Shown here piece after piece: positions 45,001 through 55,608 of a stretch of 64,000 bases of DNA. Numbering within the stretch: the first letter of the stretch is position 1; each line of letters starts with the position of its first letter. The notes beneath the pieces are model-generated. The model was not told where the DNA came from. It made no database searches and was given only the letters and a program-made list of their open reading frames with translations. The position numbers and the translations under genes are program-made. The DNA comes from Loxodes magnus (taxonomy: Eukaryota; Ciliophora; Karyorelictea; Loxodida; Loxodidae), in assembly GCA_946699065.1 (NCBI GenBank), contig CAMPDV010001312.1:56926-120925 (forward strand), read 5' to 3'.

Positions 45001-48000
45001 TACCTGTAAGACCATGAGTGGTCACACTAGTTCTGTATGATCTGTGGCTATATCCAGTGATTCAGAGTTCATTGTATCGGGAAGTGGAGATTATACGGTG
45101 AGACTATGGGACGTCAAGACAGGTACCTGTAAGACCATGAGTGGTCACACTAGTCATGAATGATCTGTGGCTATATCCAGTGATTCAGAGTTCATCGTAT
45201 CGGGAAGTTATGATAATACGGTGAGACTATGGGACGTCAAGACAGGTACCTGTAAGACCATGAGTGGTCACACTAGTTCTGTAATATCTGTGGCTATATC
45301 CAGTGATTCAGAGTTCATCGTATCGGGAAGTTATGATAATACGGTGAGACTATGGGACGTCAAGACAGGTACCTGTAAGACCATGAGTGGTCACACTAGT
45401 TCTGTAATATCTGTGGCTATATCCAGTGATTCAGAGTTCATCGTATCGGGAAGTTATGATAATACGGTGAGACTATGGGACGTCAAGACAGGTACCTGTA
45501 AGACCATGAGTGGTCACACTAGTTCTGTATGATCTGTGGCTATATCCAGTGATTCAGAGTTCATCGTATCGGGAAGTGCAGATAATACGGTGAGACTATG
45601 GGACGTCAAGACAGGTACCTGTAAGACCATGAGTGGTCACACTAGTCATGAATGATCTGTGGCTATATCCAGTGATTCAGAGTTCATCGTATCGGGAAGT
45701 GGAGATTAGACAGTGAGACTATGGGACGTCAAGACAGGTACCTGTAAGACCATGAGTGGTCACACTAGTTCTGTATGATCTGTGGCTATATCCAGTGATT
45801 CAGAGTTCATCGTATCGGGAAGTTATGATAATACGGTGAGACTATGGGACGTCAAGACAGGTACCTGTAAGACCATGAGTGGTCACACTAGTTCTGTAAT
45901 ATCTGTGGCTATATCCAGTGATTCAGAGTTCATCGTATCGGGAAGTGGAGATTATACGGTGAGACTATGGGACGTCAAGACAGGTACCTGTAAGACCATG
46001 AGTGGTCACACTAGTTCTGTAATATCTGTGGCTATATCCAGTGATTCAGAGTTCATCGTATCGGGAAGTGCAGATAATACGGTGAGACTATGGGACGTCA
46101 AGACAGGTACCTGTAAGACCATGAGTGGTCACACTAGTCATGAATGATCTGTGGCTATATCCAGTGATTCAGAGTTCATCGTATCGGGAAGTGGAGATTA
46201 GACAGTGAGACTATGGGACGTCAAGACAGGTACCTGGAAGACCATTAGTGGTCACACTAGTTCTGTATGATCTGTGGCTATATCCAGTGATTCAGAGTTC
46301 ATCGTATCGGGAAGTGGAGATTATACGGTGAGACTATGGGACGTCAAGACAGGTACCTGTAAGACCATGAGTGGTCACACTAGTCATGTATGATCTGTGG
46401 CTATATCCAGTGATTCAGAGTTCATCGTATCGGGAAGTGCAGATAATACGGTGAGACTATGGGACGTCAAGACAGGTACCTGTAAGACCATGAGTGGTCT
46501 CACTTATTCTGTATCATCTGTGGCTATATCCAGTGATTCAGAGTTCATCGTATCGGGAAGTGGAGATTAGACAGTGAGACTATGGGACGTCAAGACAGGT
46601 ACCTGTAAGACCATGAGTGGTCACACTAGTTCTGTATGATCTGTGGCTATATCCAGTGATTCAGAGTTCATCGTATCGGGAAGTGCAGATAATACGGTGA
46701 GACTATGGGACGTCAAGACAGGTACCTGTAAGACCATGAGTGGTCTCACTTATTCTGTATCATCTGTGGCTATATCCAGTGATTCAGAGTTCATCGTATC
46801 GGGAAGTGGAGATAATACGGTGAGACTATGGGACGTCAAGACAGGTACCTGTAAGACCATGAGTGGTCACACTAGTTCTGTATGATCTGTGGCTATATCC
46901 AGTGATTCAGAGTTCATCGTATCGGGAAGTGCAGATAATACGGTGAGACTATGGGACGTCAAGACAGGTACCTGTAAGACCATGAGTGGTCACACTAGTT
47001 CTGTATGATCTGTGGCTATATCCAGTGATTCAGAGTTCATCGTATCGGGAAGTTATGATAATACGGTGAGACTATGGGACGTCAAGACAGGTACCTGTAA
47101 GACCATGAGTGGTCACACTAGTCATGTATGATCTGTGGCTATATCCAGTGATTCAGAGTTCATTGTATCGGGAAGTGGAGATTATACGGTGAGACTATGG
47201 GACGTCAAGACAGGTACCTGTAAGACCATGAGTGGTCACACTAGTCATGAATGATCTGTGGCTATATCCAGTAATTCAGAGTTCATCGTATCGGGAAGTG
47301 CAGATTAGACAGTGAGACTATGGGACGTCAAGACAGGTACCTGGAAGACCATGAGTGGTCACACTAGTCATGAATGATCTGTGGCTATATCCAGTGATTC
47401 AGAGTTCATCGTATCGGGAAGTTATGATAATACGGTGAGACTATGGGACGTCAAGACAGGTACCTGTAAGACCATGAGTGGTCACACTAGTCATGTATGA
47501 TCTGTGGCTATATCCAGTGATTCAGAGTTCATTGTATCGGGAAGTGGAGATTATACGGTGAGACTATGGGACGTCAAGACAGGTACCTGTAAGACCATGA
47601 GTGGTCACACTTATTCTGTATCATCTGTGGCTATATCCAGTGATTCAGAGTTCATCGTATCGGGAAGTGGAGATTATACGGTGAGACTATGGGACGTCAA
47701 GACAGGTACCTGTAAGACCATGAGTGGTCACACTAGTTCTGTATGATCTGTGGCTATATCCAGTGATTCAGAGTTCATCGTATCGGGAAGTGGAGATTAT
47801 ACGGTGAGACTATGGGACGTCAAGACAGGTACCTGTAAGACCATGAGTGGTCACACTAGTTCTGTATGATCTGTGGCTATATCCAGTGATTCAGAGTTCA
47901 TCGTATCGGGAAGTGCAGATAATACGGTGAGACTATGGGACGTCAAGACAGGTACCTGTAAGACCATGAGTGGTCACACTAGTTCTGTATGATCTGTGGC

Positions 48001-48253
48001 TATATCCAGTGATTCAGAGTTCATCGTATCGGGAAGTGCAGATAATACGGTGAGACTATGGGACGTCAAGACAGGTACCTGTAAGACCATGAGTGGTCAC
48101 ACTAGTTCTGTAATATCTGTGGCTATATCCAGTGATTCAGAGTTCATCGTATCGGGAAGTGCAGATAATACGGTGAGACTATGGGACGTCAAGACAGGTA
48201 CCTGTAAGACCATGAGTTGTCACACACATTATGTGAATTCTTTTTCTTTTTAA
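2..48253 (+). CDS. Partial giant WD40-repeat open frame, only if TGA is sense
   Basis: In the frame of codons beginning at position 2, the array stays open from the left edge to about 39500 (roughly 13,000 codons) if TAA/TAG read Gln and TGA reads Trp. If TGA stops, the frame is cut well over a hundred times, always at unit position 41 with rare exceptions such as TGA at variable position 16 near 37951. Single-base indels at 39.5-41.8 kb break the frame and then restore it. The last unit diverges (SCHTHYVNSFSF) and meets TAA at 48251-48253 in low-complexity AT DNA. No start codon or N-terminal domain is visible because the window begins inside the array. It could be a real giant beta-propeller protein, a pseudogene, or a silent store of blade variants. 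The WD40 reading is certain; expression is not. Confidence 0.4.
370..6160 (+). repeat. Tandem 2829-bp (23-unit) higher-order duplication inside the array
   Basis: Rare markers recur at exactly 2829 bp: AATGATTCAG (normally AGTGATTCAG) at 1022 and 3851, and the unit with TCGCGAAGTGTAGATTAGAC near 2396 and 5225. The order of unit types also matches, for example the four-blade runs 1256-1744 and 4085-4573, and 2486-2974 and 5315-5803. The match starts near 370 against 3199 and fades near 3330 against 6160, so the copies are adjacent. Units around 1741-1990 and 4570-4820 differ between copies, which suggests later gene conversion. Confidence 0.85.
17960..18580 (+). repeat. Island of five more divergent WD40 units
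   Basis: Five consecutive units carry changes that are rare elsewhere: HTDSLYAVA, HTSYVLSVT, HTDSVLSVA and HTSHVLSVA at the blade start, WD replaced by LD (TGG to TTG) in three units, WNIK instead of WDVK in two, and the dipeptides DK, DE and DN at positions 17-18. Position 41 is never TGA here, and one unit has TAA (Gln) at position 16. Phase is unchanged from the flanks. These may be older units that escaped homogenisation. Confidence 0.85.
39499..41768 (+). other. Cluster of six single-base indels in the WD40 array
   Basis: The 123-bp phase holds for the first 39.5 kb, then shifts six times: one base lost near 39500 (GTATATCTG), one gained near 39623, 39871 and 40363 (each GTAATGATC, which looks like a hybrid of the GTAATA and GTATGA junctions), and one lost near 41464 (ACTATTCTG) and 41766 (GTTAGATAAT). 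The sum is zero, so units right of 41768 are back in the original frame. A compensating pair near 42447-42456 adds a further local scramble. Confidence 0.9.
42830..43560 (+). repeat. Unit variants with SRD and HTSYVNALA, duplicated four units apart
   Basis: Units reading SRDYTV and SRDMTV (AGA at position 16, ATG at 18) and HTSYVNALA (with AAT at position 41) appear near 42870-43010 and again near 43427-43500, 492 bp or four units apart. These states are seen almost nowhere else in the array, so they mark a local four-unit duplication or conversion tract. Confidence 0.75.
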
Positions 48254-49130
48254 AAAAATCAAATTTTAATTTAATTTTTTTTAATTTTTTTCGGTTTATC
48301 ATTAGGATTTATCTTATTTTATTCTCAAAGATTTAAGAAATTGCATTTTTTTTAAGTCATTATACCCTTCTTTAATTTTTTTTAAAGTATTCCTTTGTAA
48401 ATTTAAAATTTACAAGTTAATTCTTTAAGAGCTTATTGATTTTATTTTTTACTATCTATTTTAAAAGATTTTTAGTATTTAGAGTTGAAGATCATGTTTT
48501 CAAAGGTCAAAGAAACTTTTTGCCTTGAACACTTAATAAAGATAGATTATTAAGATATAGATATTGTTTTAAAACTATTTTGCATTCTGAATTAAAAATG
48601 TCTTTGATTTGATTGATTTAAAAATAGTCTATTTGTTTGATTTGAAAACATAAACTATTTCTTTGAAAAATAAGCTTATGAAATACTGCAGGACCTTCTT
48701 AGTTTTCATAAGGTTTATTAAAACCGTAGGATTGTTTTAATAAAAAATACTGAAAATTTATTTAAAGAATATTTTAATAGCGGAAAATACAAAGCATAAA
48801 AGAATCCTACATTAAATTGCTACACAAAATAAAAACACAAATGATCCTATATCTACCTTTCCATATCATTTATGATTCACCTTTTATAAAATCATAGATC
48901 ACAAACTATTGAAATAAATCAATTTTTACTTGTAAAGATGTGATGATTAATTTCATAATGGATATAAATCATGTAAGACATGCTCTCATCAAATATTAAA
49001 TCTAAGAACTGTATTTGAATTTTTATATTATAACAATCAAGAGACTATCATCTTTTTTATTTATTTTAAAAAGCATTTGATTCATTAATTAGATCAGATT
49101 TTTAAAAATACTGAATAAGATCTTATTAAC
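48254..49130. other. AT-rich spacer after the array; two short perfect inverted repeats
   Basis: No gene is recognised here on either strand. Two short inverted repeats stand out: 48395-48415 (arms TTGTAAATTT and AAATTTACAA around one base) and 48715-48743 (arms TTATTAAAAC and GTTTTAATAA around nine bases). In such AT-rich DNA, palindromes of this size can arise by chance, so no function is claimed. Confidence 0.5.
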
Positions 49131-50280
49131 GCAGGAGAAATAAATTCCTAGCTGGCATATATAAAGAGGAAAGAATAAGATTAAGAATAAGAGATCTTAT
49201 CTCTGAAGAATTTGAAACTTTAAAAGAAGTAAAATAAGGATGTGTCTGCTCCCCCAAGATTATTCAATATAATATAACATTAAATGTGTTATTGAATGAA
49301 CTAAAGGAAAAAGAAGTTGGTATTACAACACAAACTAAATTGAATAAGAACAGAAGTAAGATATGTAGGCACCCTAGCATATGCTGATGATATTGTACCA
49401 TTAGTTCATCCAGATTAACTAGAAGATATGAATGATATACTATAATAATGATCATAACTCTATAATTTATAACTTGCGGACAAAACAAAATGAATGGTAT
49501 GAAATTTTAATGCATGACAAAATAAGAGATAATCATAATAAGAGGTATAGTAATAGGTAAAGTGAAGGAATTTAAGTATTTAGGTCATTTGATATAAGAA
49601 AATATTTCATATTAAAAACATCTGGAGTCAAGAATCTAAGAATGCCAGAAAACCCAAGCATGAATTTTAAGCAAATTAACAATTTTTAAAAGAATCACTT
49701 TATATAATGCATCTATAATAATAAAATTCTTTATAAATCAAATATTTGGTTATGGAAGCGAGTGTATTCCATTCATAGAGGAAGCTATAGGAAATAACTC
49801 TTTAAATAAATTGGAAATATAAACAAATTAATGATTTCTAAATATAGCGGGATTAAAATATTGACGACTCTTCTTTACCTAAAAATAAAGAAGCTGCCAT
49901 CTAATTAAATGTGCATAGGCAGATGCTCGACTACTTTCTAAAAATTGATCCTGATTAATTTCAACTCAAATCCGTAGAGCATATTATAAACTTGTTAAGA
50001 GCTTTACTAAATAGTTGTAGTTAATCTCCAGTTAGCAAGATCCTTCGAATTCCGTTAAAATTACTTCGAAATTCCTTAAGAACTGGAAATTAACTAACAA
50101 GAATTCTAAAGATTCAAAAATATATTTATAGGTAAAAAAAACTAGATTGATACCTCAGTCTCAACACTCGTATCAAAAATATCCTCTACATAGTAAGATA
50201 CTTTTGATAATTCATTCTCTAACCAGTTAAAAACAGTAAATAATATTATGAATATTTAAGATACTCTTTAAGTTGGAAAA
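49130..50280 (+). pseudogene. Decayed LINE-type reverse transcriptase, lineage 1
   Basis: Broken translation shows reverse-transcriptase motifs in the order known from non-LTR retrotransposons. EVKQGCVCSP lies at about 49226-49255, with TAA (49235-49237) supplying the conserved Gln. LAYADDIV, the catalytic YADD box, is at 49374-49397. A segment reading LQQ-TGA-SQLYNLQLADKTK follows, in which TGA at 49449-49451 sits where this family commonly has Trp. KEFKYLGHLI is near 49560-49600, the thumb-domain motif typical of LINEs, and NASIIIKFF and YGSE follow. At least two frameshifts separate the blocks, and the 5' half of the element (endonuclease and fingers) is missing. Downstream frames to about 50280 remain open with Gln for TAR, but I cannot assign them a domain. 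The copy is surely inactive. Confidence 0.8.
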
Positions 50281-50350
50281 TAAAATGAAATACTTCTAAA
50301 TGAAGTAAAAGAACTAAAGATTAAAATATAAAATTTAACAGATAAATAAA

Positions 50351-50400
50351 TAAAATGATTATAGAGCGCGTAGCACCTCATTGGCGCAGCTCTTTCAATA
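50351..50400. repeat. 37-nt GC-rich hairpin-like motif, copy 1
   Basis: TATAGAGCGCGTAGCACC followed by TCATTGGCGCAGCTCTTT can fold with GAGC-GCG pairing to CGC-A-GCTC. A second copy lies at 55609-55650 in the same orientation, with changes in the loop and stem. Both are GC-rich in AT-rich DNA and are followed by similar T/A-rich sequence. Possible identities are the head of a short retroposon or part of a structured RNA; no complete tRNA cloverleaf is seen. Confidence 0.6.
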
Positions 50401-50475
50401 TTAATATTTAATATTAAGAAAAATGTTCTCATGTTTCTTGTTAAAATTCTAGAGGTCCGATGAGTCATGTCAGCT

Positions 50476-50766
50476 TCTCCAAATGGGGAATCTTCTTATT
50501 AAAATCTATTCTTAAATCTTGAGTCAAATGCTTCAGCCTTCTTGAATAAGGTCCAAATAAAAGAAGTTATTAAGTCGGTAATAAGAAGGTCCGTCAGTCA
50601 AACTTTCATACTGCTAGAGAAAACCCTCGGGGTAAGTTAGGTATGTCTCAACGGAGCTTATCCACCCTTCCCTGTGGTGGCATCTAGTGCAAGATTACTC
50701 GCAATGCAGTATACTCTGAACCAGATTACCTACTATCTTGTCTGACGCGGCCGACATCCATTTTAT
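50476..50766 (+). repeat. ~290-bp GC-richer dispersed element, left copy
   Basis: This stretch is homologous to the reverse complement of 56790-57066. Shared blocks in order include GGAATCTTCTTATTAAA (GGAAATC.. in the partner), AAGGTCCAAATAA, TTATTAAGTC, AGTTAGG, TGTGGTG, GATTACT, AGTATAC and CCGAC-TCCATTTT. Long ORFs are absent, so it looks like a noncoding element: a short retroposon, a long terminal inverted repeat, or a structured RNA gene. Confidence 0.7.
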
Positions 50767-51100
50767 AAAATATCAATTAATAATTTTAAATGATTATGAG
50801 TCCAATACATTTATTCATAGAGCGAATAATTAATGCTATTGTAATGACTACTTCTTGGCAACTCAACATTTAAATTCTGATGATTTCGTTGACTATAAAG
50901 TTATCCAAGATTCGGGTTTGTATATTGATAATTTTCTACTAAGTATTACATTTAATTATAATTTAAAAAGAAGTGAATAAGATTAAAAATAACGATTACT
51001 CTTTAAAATTTCTAAATTATAGGATCTGAACACGGGAAACTATTATTAAACTATTTTTGGGATAATTTTATCAATTCTAGTAACTTTATTAAAAAGATGT
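50767..51100. other. AT-rich spacer before LINE lineage 2
   Basis: I recognise no gene, RNA or clear repeat. It may be the eroded upstream part of the neighbouring retroelement, but no endonuclease motif could be read. Confidence 0.4.
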
Positions 51101-53720
51101 TGAAAATTAGTATCAATTCAACTGCGATCTTATTAATTATAATGCGAAGATTGCGCTTGGATCTTAAAATCAAAGAAAAAACTATTATCAATTGCCAAGT
51201 TACTTAGCTACGTTATTTGTTCAAGCAAAAAAGGATAATATTGCATATTAGAACGCATTAGCTTTGAATGGATGTCATAATTAAGAAGTTATCAAACTTT
51301 ACTAGCTTAAAATTTAATCTTATAAACATTATCTTCACAAATTTTGGAAATGAAAAAAAATAAAAAGCTAAGGAAAAACATAAAGATCTTAACAAAAATG
51401 CTTAAATAATGTTTAAACAAGCTAATAATCTAATAAACTAAAAATTTCGTAATTAAATGAATTTTAACTTTAACTAACAACAGCAATTTATTGAAAATTG
51501 GAAAACTAACATTTTTGATAAACATTGAAAAATAAGTAAAATAGATTTTGACTTCTCAAATAGAAAAATAGATAGATTATTTAGAAATAAATCTCTTATC
51601 TTAAATTAGGAATTAAGTCATTTATAAAATATGCCTCTTTTTACGTGATTTGAAATTAAAAAAATTATATCTTAGCTTGCAAATAATAAAGCTACAGGTA
51701 ATGAGGGTCTAAAGCTGAGCTTATTAAATATGGAGATTTAAGATTTGCATTAAATTATTACAAGTTTCATTAATAACATACTTAGAACATTTAAAATATC
51801 TAATGCAATGAAAAAAATAAACATTCTTCCGATTTTCAAAAAGGGAAACAAAATTAATTGATGTAATTGACAACCTATCGCTTTATTGAACTGTCTACTT
51901 AAAATTTATGATAAAGCGCTAGCATAACGACTTTAAAATTATATTTATGAAAGAAACATTTTACATCCAGCCTAATTTGGATTTATTCGTAAACGCTCTA
52001 TTACTTAGCAAATTTGAATTATTTAGTAAATTATAGACTTGCATCGTAGATCATCTCATAAAAAGTAATTAATTGCTACTTTAATAGATGTAGGAAAAAT
52101 GTTTGATATCTCTAGGAAATTACTTTTTGATTATCTTAGAAGACTTACCTTTGGACCTAATATTGGCCCTAGAATCTTTTTATGATAATGTTGATGCTAA
52201 GTTTATAATTGATGGATATCTTACAAGAACAATTAAATATAACAATGGATTACTATAAGGAAGTAGTCATGCATCTGTACTTGCAATTTTATACTATGAT
52301 ATTGCTATAAGATATTTAGAAGATAATCAGAAGAAATTAGGATTTCAAATATTATCTAAAACTTTCGTAGTACAAGCCTTTGCTGACGAATTAATCCAAA
52401 TATCCTCTTCCTAGAAAAATGCCTAAAAATTATTACAAGCTACATCTACAGTTTTTAATTTATTAAAACTTACAATTAATGTAGATAAATGTGAAGTAAT
52501 AGAATTCTTGAAAAAAAATAAATGAAAAGAAAGCTAACTTTCTATTGCTCTAAAGTTCAATGAAATTTCAATTGCTTAAAAAGATGAAGTTACCTATTTA
52601 GGATATTAGTTAGGAATAAAATAAAATTACAAATTACATTGTACAGCAGTAGCTACCAAACATAGAGTAGCAATTTAAAAAGCTACTGTAATACTTTCTA
52701 AATATATTTTAGTATCCCCTCTCAGCTTCAAAATTCTTTATAGAACTTTTATTTTGCCTAAAGTTTAATATGGAAGTGATATTACTCCGTGAGCTACTAT
52801 TTCTGGAATTAAAGGAATAAAAAGCAAGATAGCAAAATCGTAAAGGCTTATTTCAAGATAGGCGTTTAGATCTTAAGAATTCACATTCAATGATTCATGC
52901 TTTATTGATCTAAACTGGCTTCCTTTTACACATAAGGTAACTCAAAAGTTAATGCACTTTTATTAAAAATTGATATAATACAGCAAAGAAAATTCTAACT
53001 CAGACACTGCTTTTTTATTAGAAAAAAACACTAAATTTAATTTACCATACTAGAAACATATAAAGAAATGTATCGATTTGTATAATTTTGACATGTCACA
53101 TGTTTAGAGTAAGATGGATTTTTATAAGCTCACAGAATGAAAAATACAACATAAATTCTTAATGGAATGTCTCTCTAGCAATACACTTATACCAACAGCA
53201 AAAAGAATTATAGACTAAATAGAAAATAATTAAAGTGTATTTTCTGAAATTACTTACACCAAATATAATAAGTACTATATTAGAGAGATTATTTCATCTA
53301 TAAACTAAGAAATTTTCTTATAATTTTCAATAAGAACTCAGTAATCGTTACATTAATGTTAGATATAGCATTATTTGCTTATGTGGCTAAGATTTTGATG
53401 AAACTGATCTTATTTTTTATTGCTAATAAAATGCAGATATTATTGAGGAATTCGAAATTCATAAAGCTCTTAAAGAAAAAGACAAAAAGAAACTAATTCT
53501 TTATGACTAAAACTATATAAACAAACATTTTTCAAAAAACCAAATTCCTAAAATAGACAAATTAATCAAAAATTTTAATTCCAAATTACTAAAAAAGCGT
53601 CTTGAAATGTTTAAACTACAAAATGAGTTGTTAGAAGAGTTTCTAGAAGGAAAAAAAGAAAAATTAAATCAAGAAAATAAATAAAAATATATGATAGAGA
53701 AAGAACAAGAAAAAACTTGA
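51100..53720 (+). pseudogene. Decayed LINE-type reverse transcriptase, lineage 2 (L1-like)
   Basis: Readable with TAA/TAG as Gln. Domains in order: an inter-domain segment (51130-51350); NNKATGNEGLKL at 51682-51717; PIFKKGN; N-TGA-QPIALLN at 51865-51891, the conserved NWRPISLLN block with TGA (51868-51870) in the Trp place; AQFGFI at 51970-51987, with TAA as Gln; LIDVGKMFD at 52081-52107, motif A with its catalytic Asp; a frameshift near 52175; GLLQGSSHASVL at 52247-52282, with TAA 52256-52258 as Gln; FADE at 52379-52390 in place of YADD; NVDKCEVIEF; YLGYQLG; a thumb and a C-terminal CLCG...YC remnant near 53370-53420; then a charged tail to TGA at 53718-53720. The FADE box has lost the second catalytic Asp and frames change at least twice, so it is inactive. 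No endonuclease domain or target-site duplication was recognised. Confidence 0.85.
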
Positions 53721-53839
53721 TTTAAATTTATAAACTTTTATCTTTCAACATATTTGTAATATTTATAGTCTAAACTATATCTATTGCAACTATGTCTCAC
53801 TGTTCTTAAATATTGAAAATATTATATTTCAATTAATTA

Positions 53840-54700
53840 ATTAATTAATTGGAAATCATGCAGATTAGATCATTAAGAGCTGTAGTAGATGGACCTTTTT
53901 GAGCATAAAACGAAATCCTAGAGAATGAACTGATTTTCCTTAAACTACAAAATTACATGTGATAACGTATGATAATGTTCAGAAGAAAATTGCTCCTAAG
54001 CTAAGAATCAACATTGGATGGATGAATATGTCAATTAACAAAGAGGAATAACTATATATTTGAAACATAACTCAAGGAAGGTAATGGAGGCACTACAGCT
54101 CAATGAAGAAATAATAATACAAGAAAAATGAAAAGGAATAGATGAAAAATTAATAATAAAAAGCGATAAAGTTCCATAATGATGTAAATTCCATTACAAG
54201 AATGTAGAATATGATCACCTGCAAAAAATTAGAGTGAATTAATTGAACAATTCATACAAGGAATACCAAACTTTCCAAGATTCAACAAACACAGAAAATA
54301 TGATACTTATTTATGCTATGGGCCAAATGTAATGGAGCAGCATAAGCAATGAAAGAAAGAAATCTAATAGAGATTGAAGCATGCTAATTCTGCAATTATA
54401 GAAAGGAAGATGAGATCCATATAATAGAAGATTGTAGATAATACAAAGAAGAAAGAGAATAGTTAATAGAAAATCTCGAGAACGTAATTATCAGTAATAA
54501 CTAATAAAAATAAGCCTTCTTAAACTCAGGCTTGAAGAAATAGTATGAGGAAATTACAAATTCGAAAATTTGATACGAACTCTACAAATAATCAAAAAAA
54601 AGAAATAGATTATCACATTAAAAATTTTCTGAAAGATATATAAGAGAAAAGAAAATGGGGTTATATTTAAAAAATTCTTACTTATTAGAAAAAAAATGGT
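53840..54700 (+). pseudogene. LINE C-terminal fragment with CCHC zinc knuckle
   Basis: At 54382-54435 the frame reads CQFCNYRKEDEIHIIEDC, a C-x2-C-x8-H-x4-C motif typical of the C-terminal end of non-LTR reverse transcriptases, followed by charged RQYKEEREQ as in that family. It is open only with TAA/TAG as Gln. Upstream sequence from about 53860 can be read in short blocks but is interrupted. It differs from the C-terminal remnant of lineage 2 just upstream (CLCG...YC, with the His lost), so it probably belongs to another element, perhaps lineage 1. A short AATT palindromic run at 53831-53851 marks the left side. Confidence 0.65.
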
Positions 54701-55608
54701 AAAGACTATAGAGCAGGATCCAACGAGCATATTTAAATTTATAATAATTTATCAAGAGGACAAAAATAAAAATATGATTTAGCAACTTTATAACAATTCT
54801 AAGAAAATGTAGAAAGGAACTTGCGATGCCCTCAGAAAAGACTAACAGATAGCTTAACTATCTAAAGACAAATGAAAGAGTTGGAAAAGTAATAGATAGA
54901 AATAGAATTCTACTGTTTTAAAAAGACCTAATGATGGAGATTGAATCTAATTATTCAGATTAGGATATAATGAATCTATTGGAAGAAAAATTTAGAATAA
55001 ATAAAAGAAAATTTAGAAGATTCTGGCTTGATAAGATAATTTCCAAGAATACTCTTACTTTTGATTTTCTCTTAATTTATGGATCAACTATCAATGGTGA
55101 AACCACGTAAATTAATTGATTGGTTAATTAATTCATTCATAAACTCTTTCTTCAGCATTTATAGTTTTTTTTTTTATTTTTTTTATTTTTAGATCTTAAT
55201 CGGTTGTTCATTTCTACACTCGGTTCTTTATAGATTACTTTTAAACTTCTAGTATTTTTTTCTTTTCTTTTCTTTTATAACTTTCTTATGTTGTCGATTT
55301 ATACGCCTTTTATCATCTAAAACAAATTTAATTTTTTTATTTAGTTTATTTCTTTTTCTTTTAAGATTTCTGATAATTTCTTTTTTAATTATCATTGTTT
55401 CAGTTTTTACTCTAATATAGTCATTTTAGTTTATAATTTTTGCTTATTTTCTATTTTTTTGTGGTCTTATATTAATTTCTATCTGATTTGTTTACATGTT
55501 TTAAGTGTTCTTAGTCTGATCTTATGAAGTACTTCAAAAAGCATTTAATTTTCTTTAATGGGAGTAAAGTTTTATTGTTATTTATTTAAATTAAAAAAAA
55601 ATTTAATT
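54700..55608. other. AT-rich spacer, T-rich on the right half
   Basis: Fragments readable with Gln for TAR occur up to about 55060, without a recognisable domain. From 55130 to 55600 the plus strand is T-rich with homopolymer runs. I see no gene. Confidence 0.4.

Larger units (their letters stand above)
1..48240 (+). repeat. Giant 123-bp tandem array encoding WD40 blades (~392 units)
   Basis: Nearly identical 123-bp units follow head to tail from the left edge until about 48240, so the true left end lies outside the window. Each unit encodes 41 residues, from SVAISSDSEF through IVSGSxDxTVRLWDVKTGT to TMSGHTxxVx, a textbook WD40 blade with the GH near one end and WD near the other. Numbering from SVA as 1, variation is concentrated at 16 (G/A/Y/R/D), 18 (Y/N/K/E/M/Q), 30 (C/W), 31 (K/E), 36 (H/L), 38-40 and 41 (I/S/L/R/N or TGA). 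Almost all other codons are identical to the base, except a frequent ATC/ATT switch at Ile11. The unit phase is constant from 1 to about 39500, which is 321 units without an indel, and returns to the same phase after 41766. The same unit recurs in the gene at 59112-59700. Confidence 0.98.

Noticed and set aside
1..48240. CRISPR-like regular repeats
   Set aside because: There are no unique spacers; the whole 123-bp unit is conserved and codes for a WD40 blade.
1..48240. The count of ~392 units equals 56 x 7, as if made of complete propellers
   Set aside because: The array is cut by the window edge, so the number has no meaning.
1..48240. Bacterial or cyanobacterial origin suggested by the WD40 array
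   Set aside because: TAR codons as Gln, LINE retroelements, a likely spliceosomal intron and extreme AT richness point to a ciliate nucleus.
1256..48253. Dozens of separate 80-326-residue WD40 genes between TGA codons
   Set aside because: They are slices of one continuous repeat frame with no promoters, starts or spacers between them; their 'starts' are the same Val codon after each TGA.
49264..49488. Minus-strand 74-codon ORF
   Set aside because: It is the reverse of the lineage 1 reverse-transcriptase region and shows no domain.
50351..50400. tRNA gene
   Set aside because: Only one hairpin can be drawn; no cloverleaf, anticodon arm or T-loop consensus is present.
50268..50468. Minus-strand ORF over the hairpin motif
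   Set aside because: Composition is that of AT-rich DNA with a repeat element inside; no conserved features.
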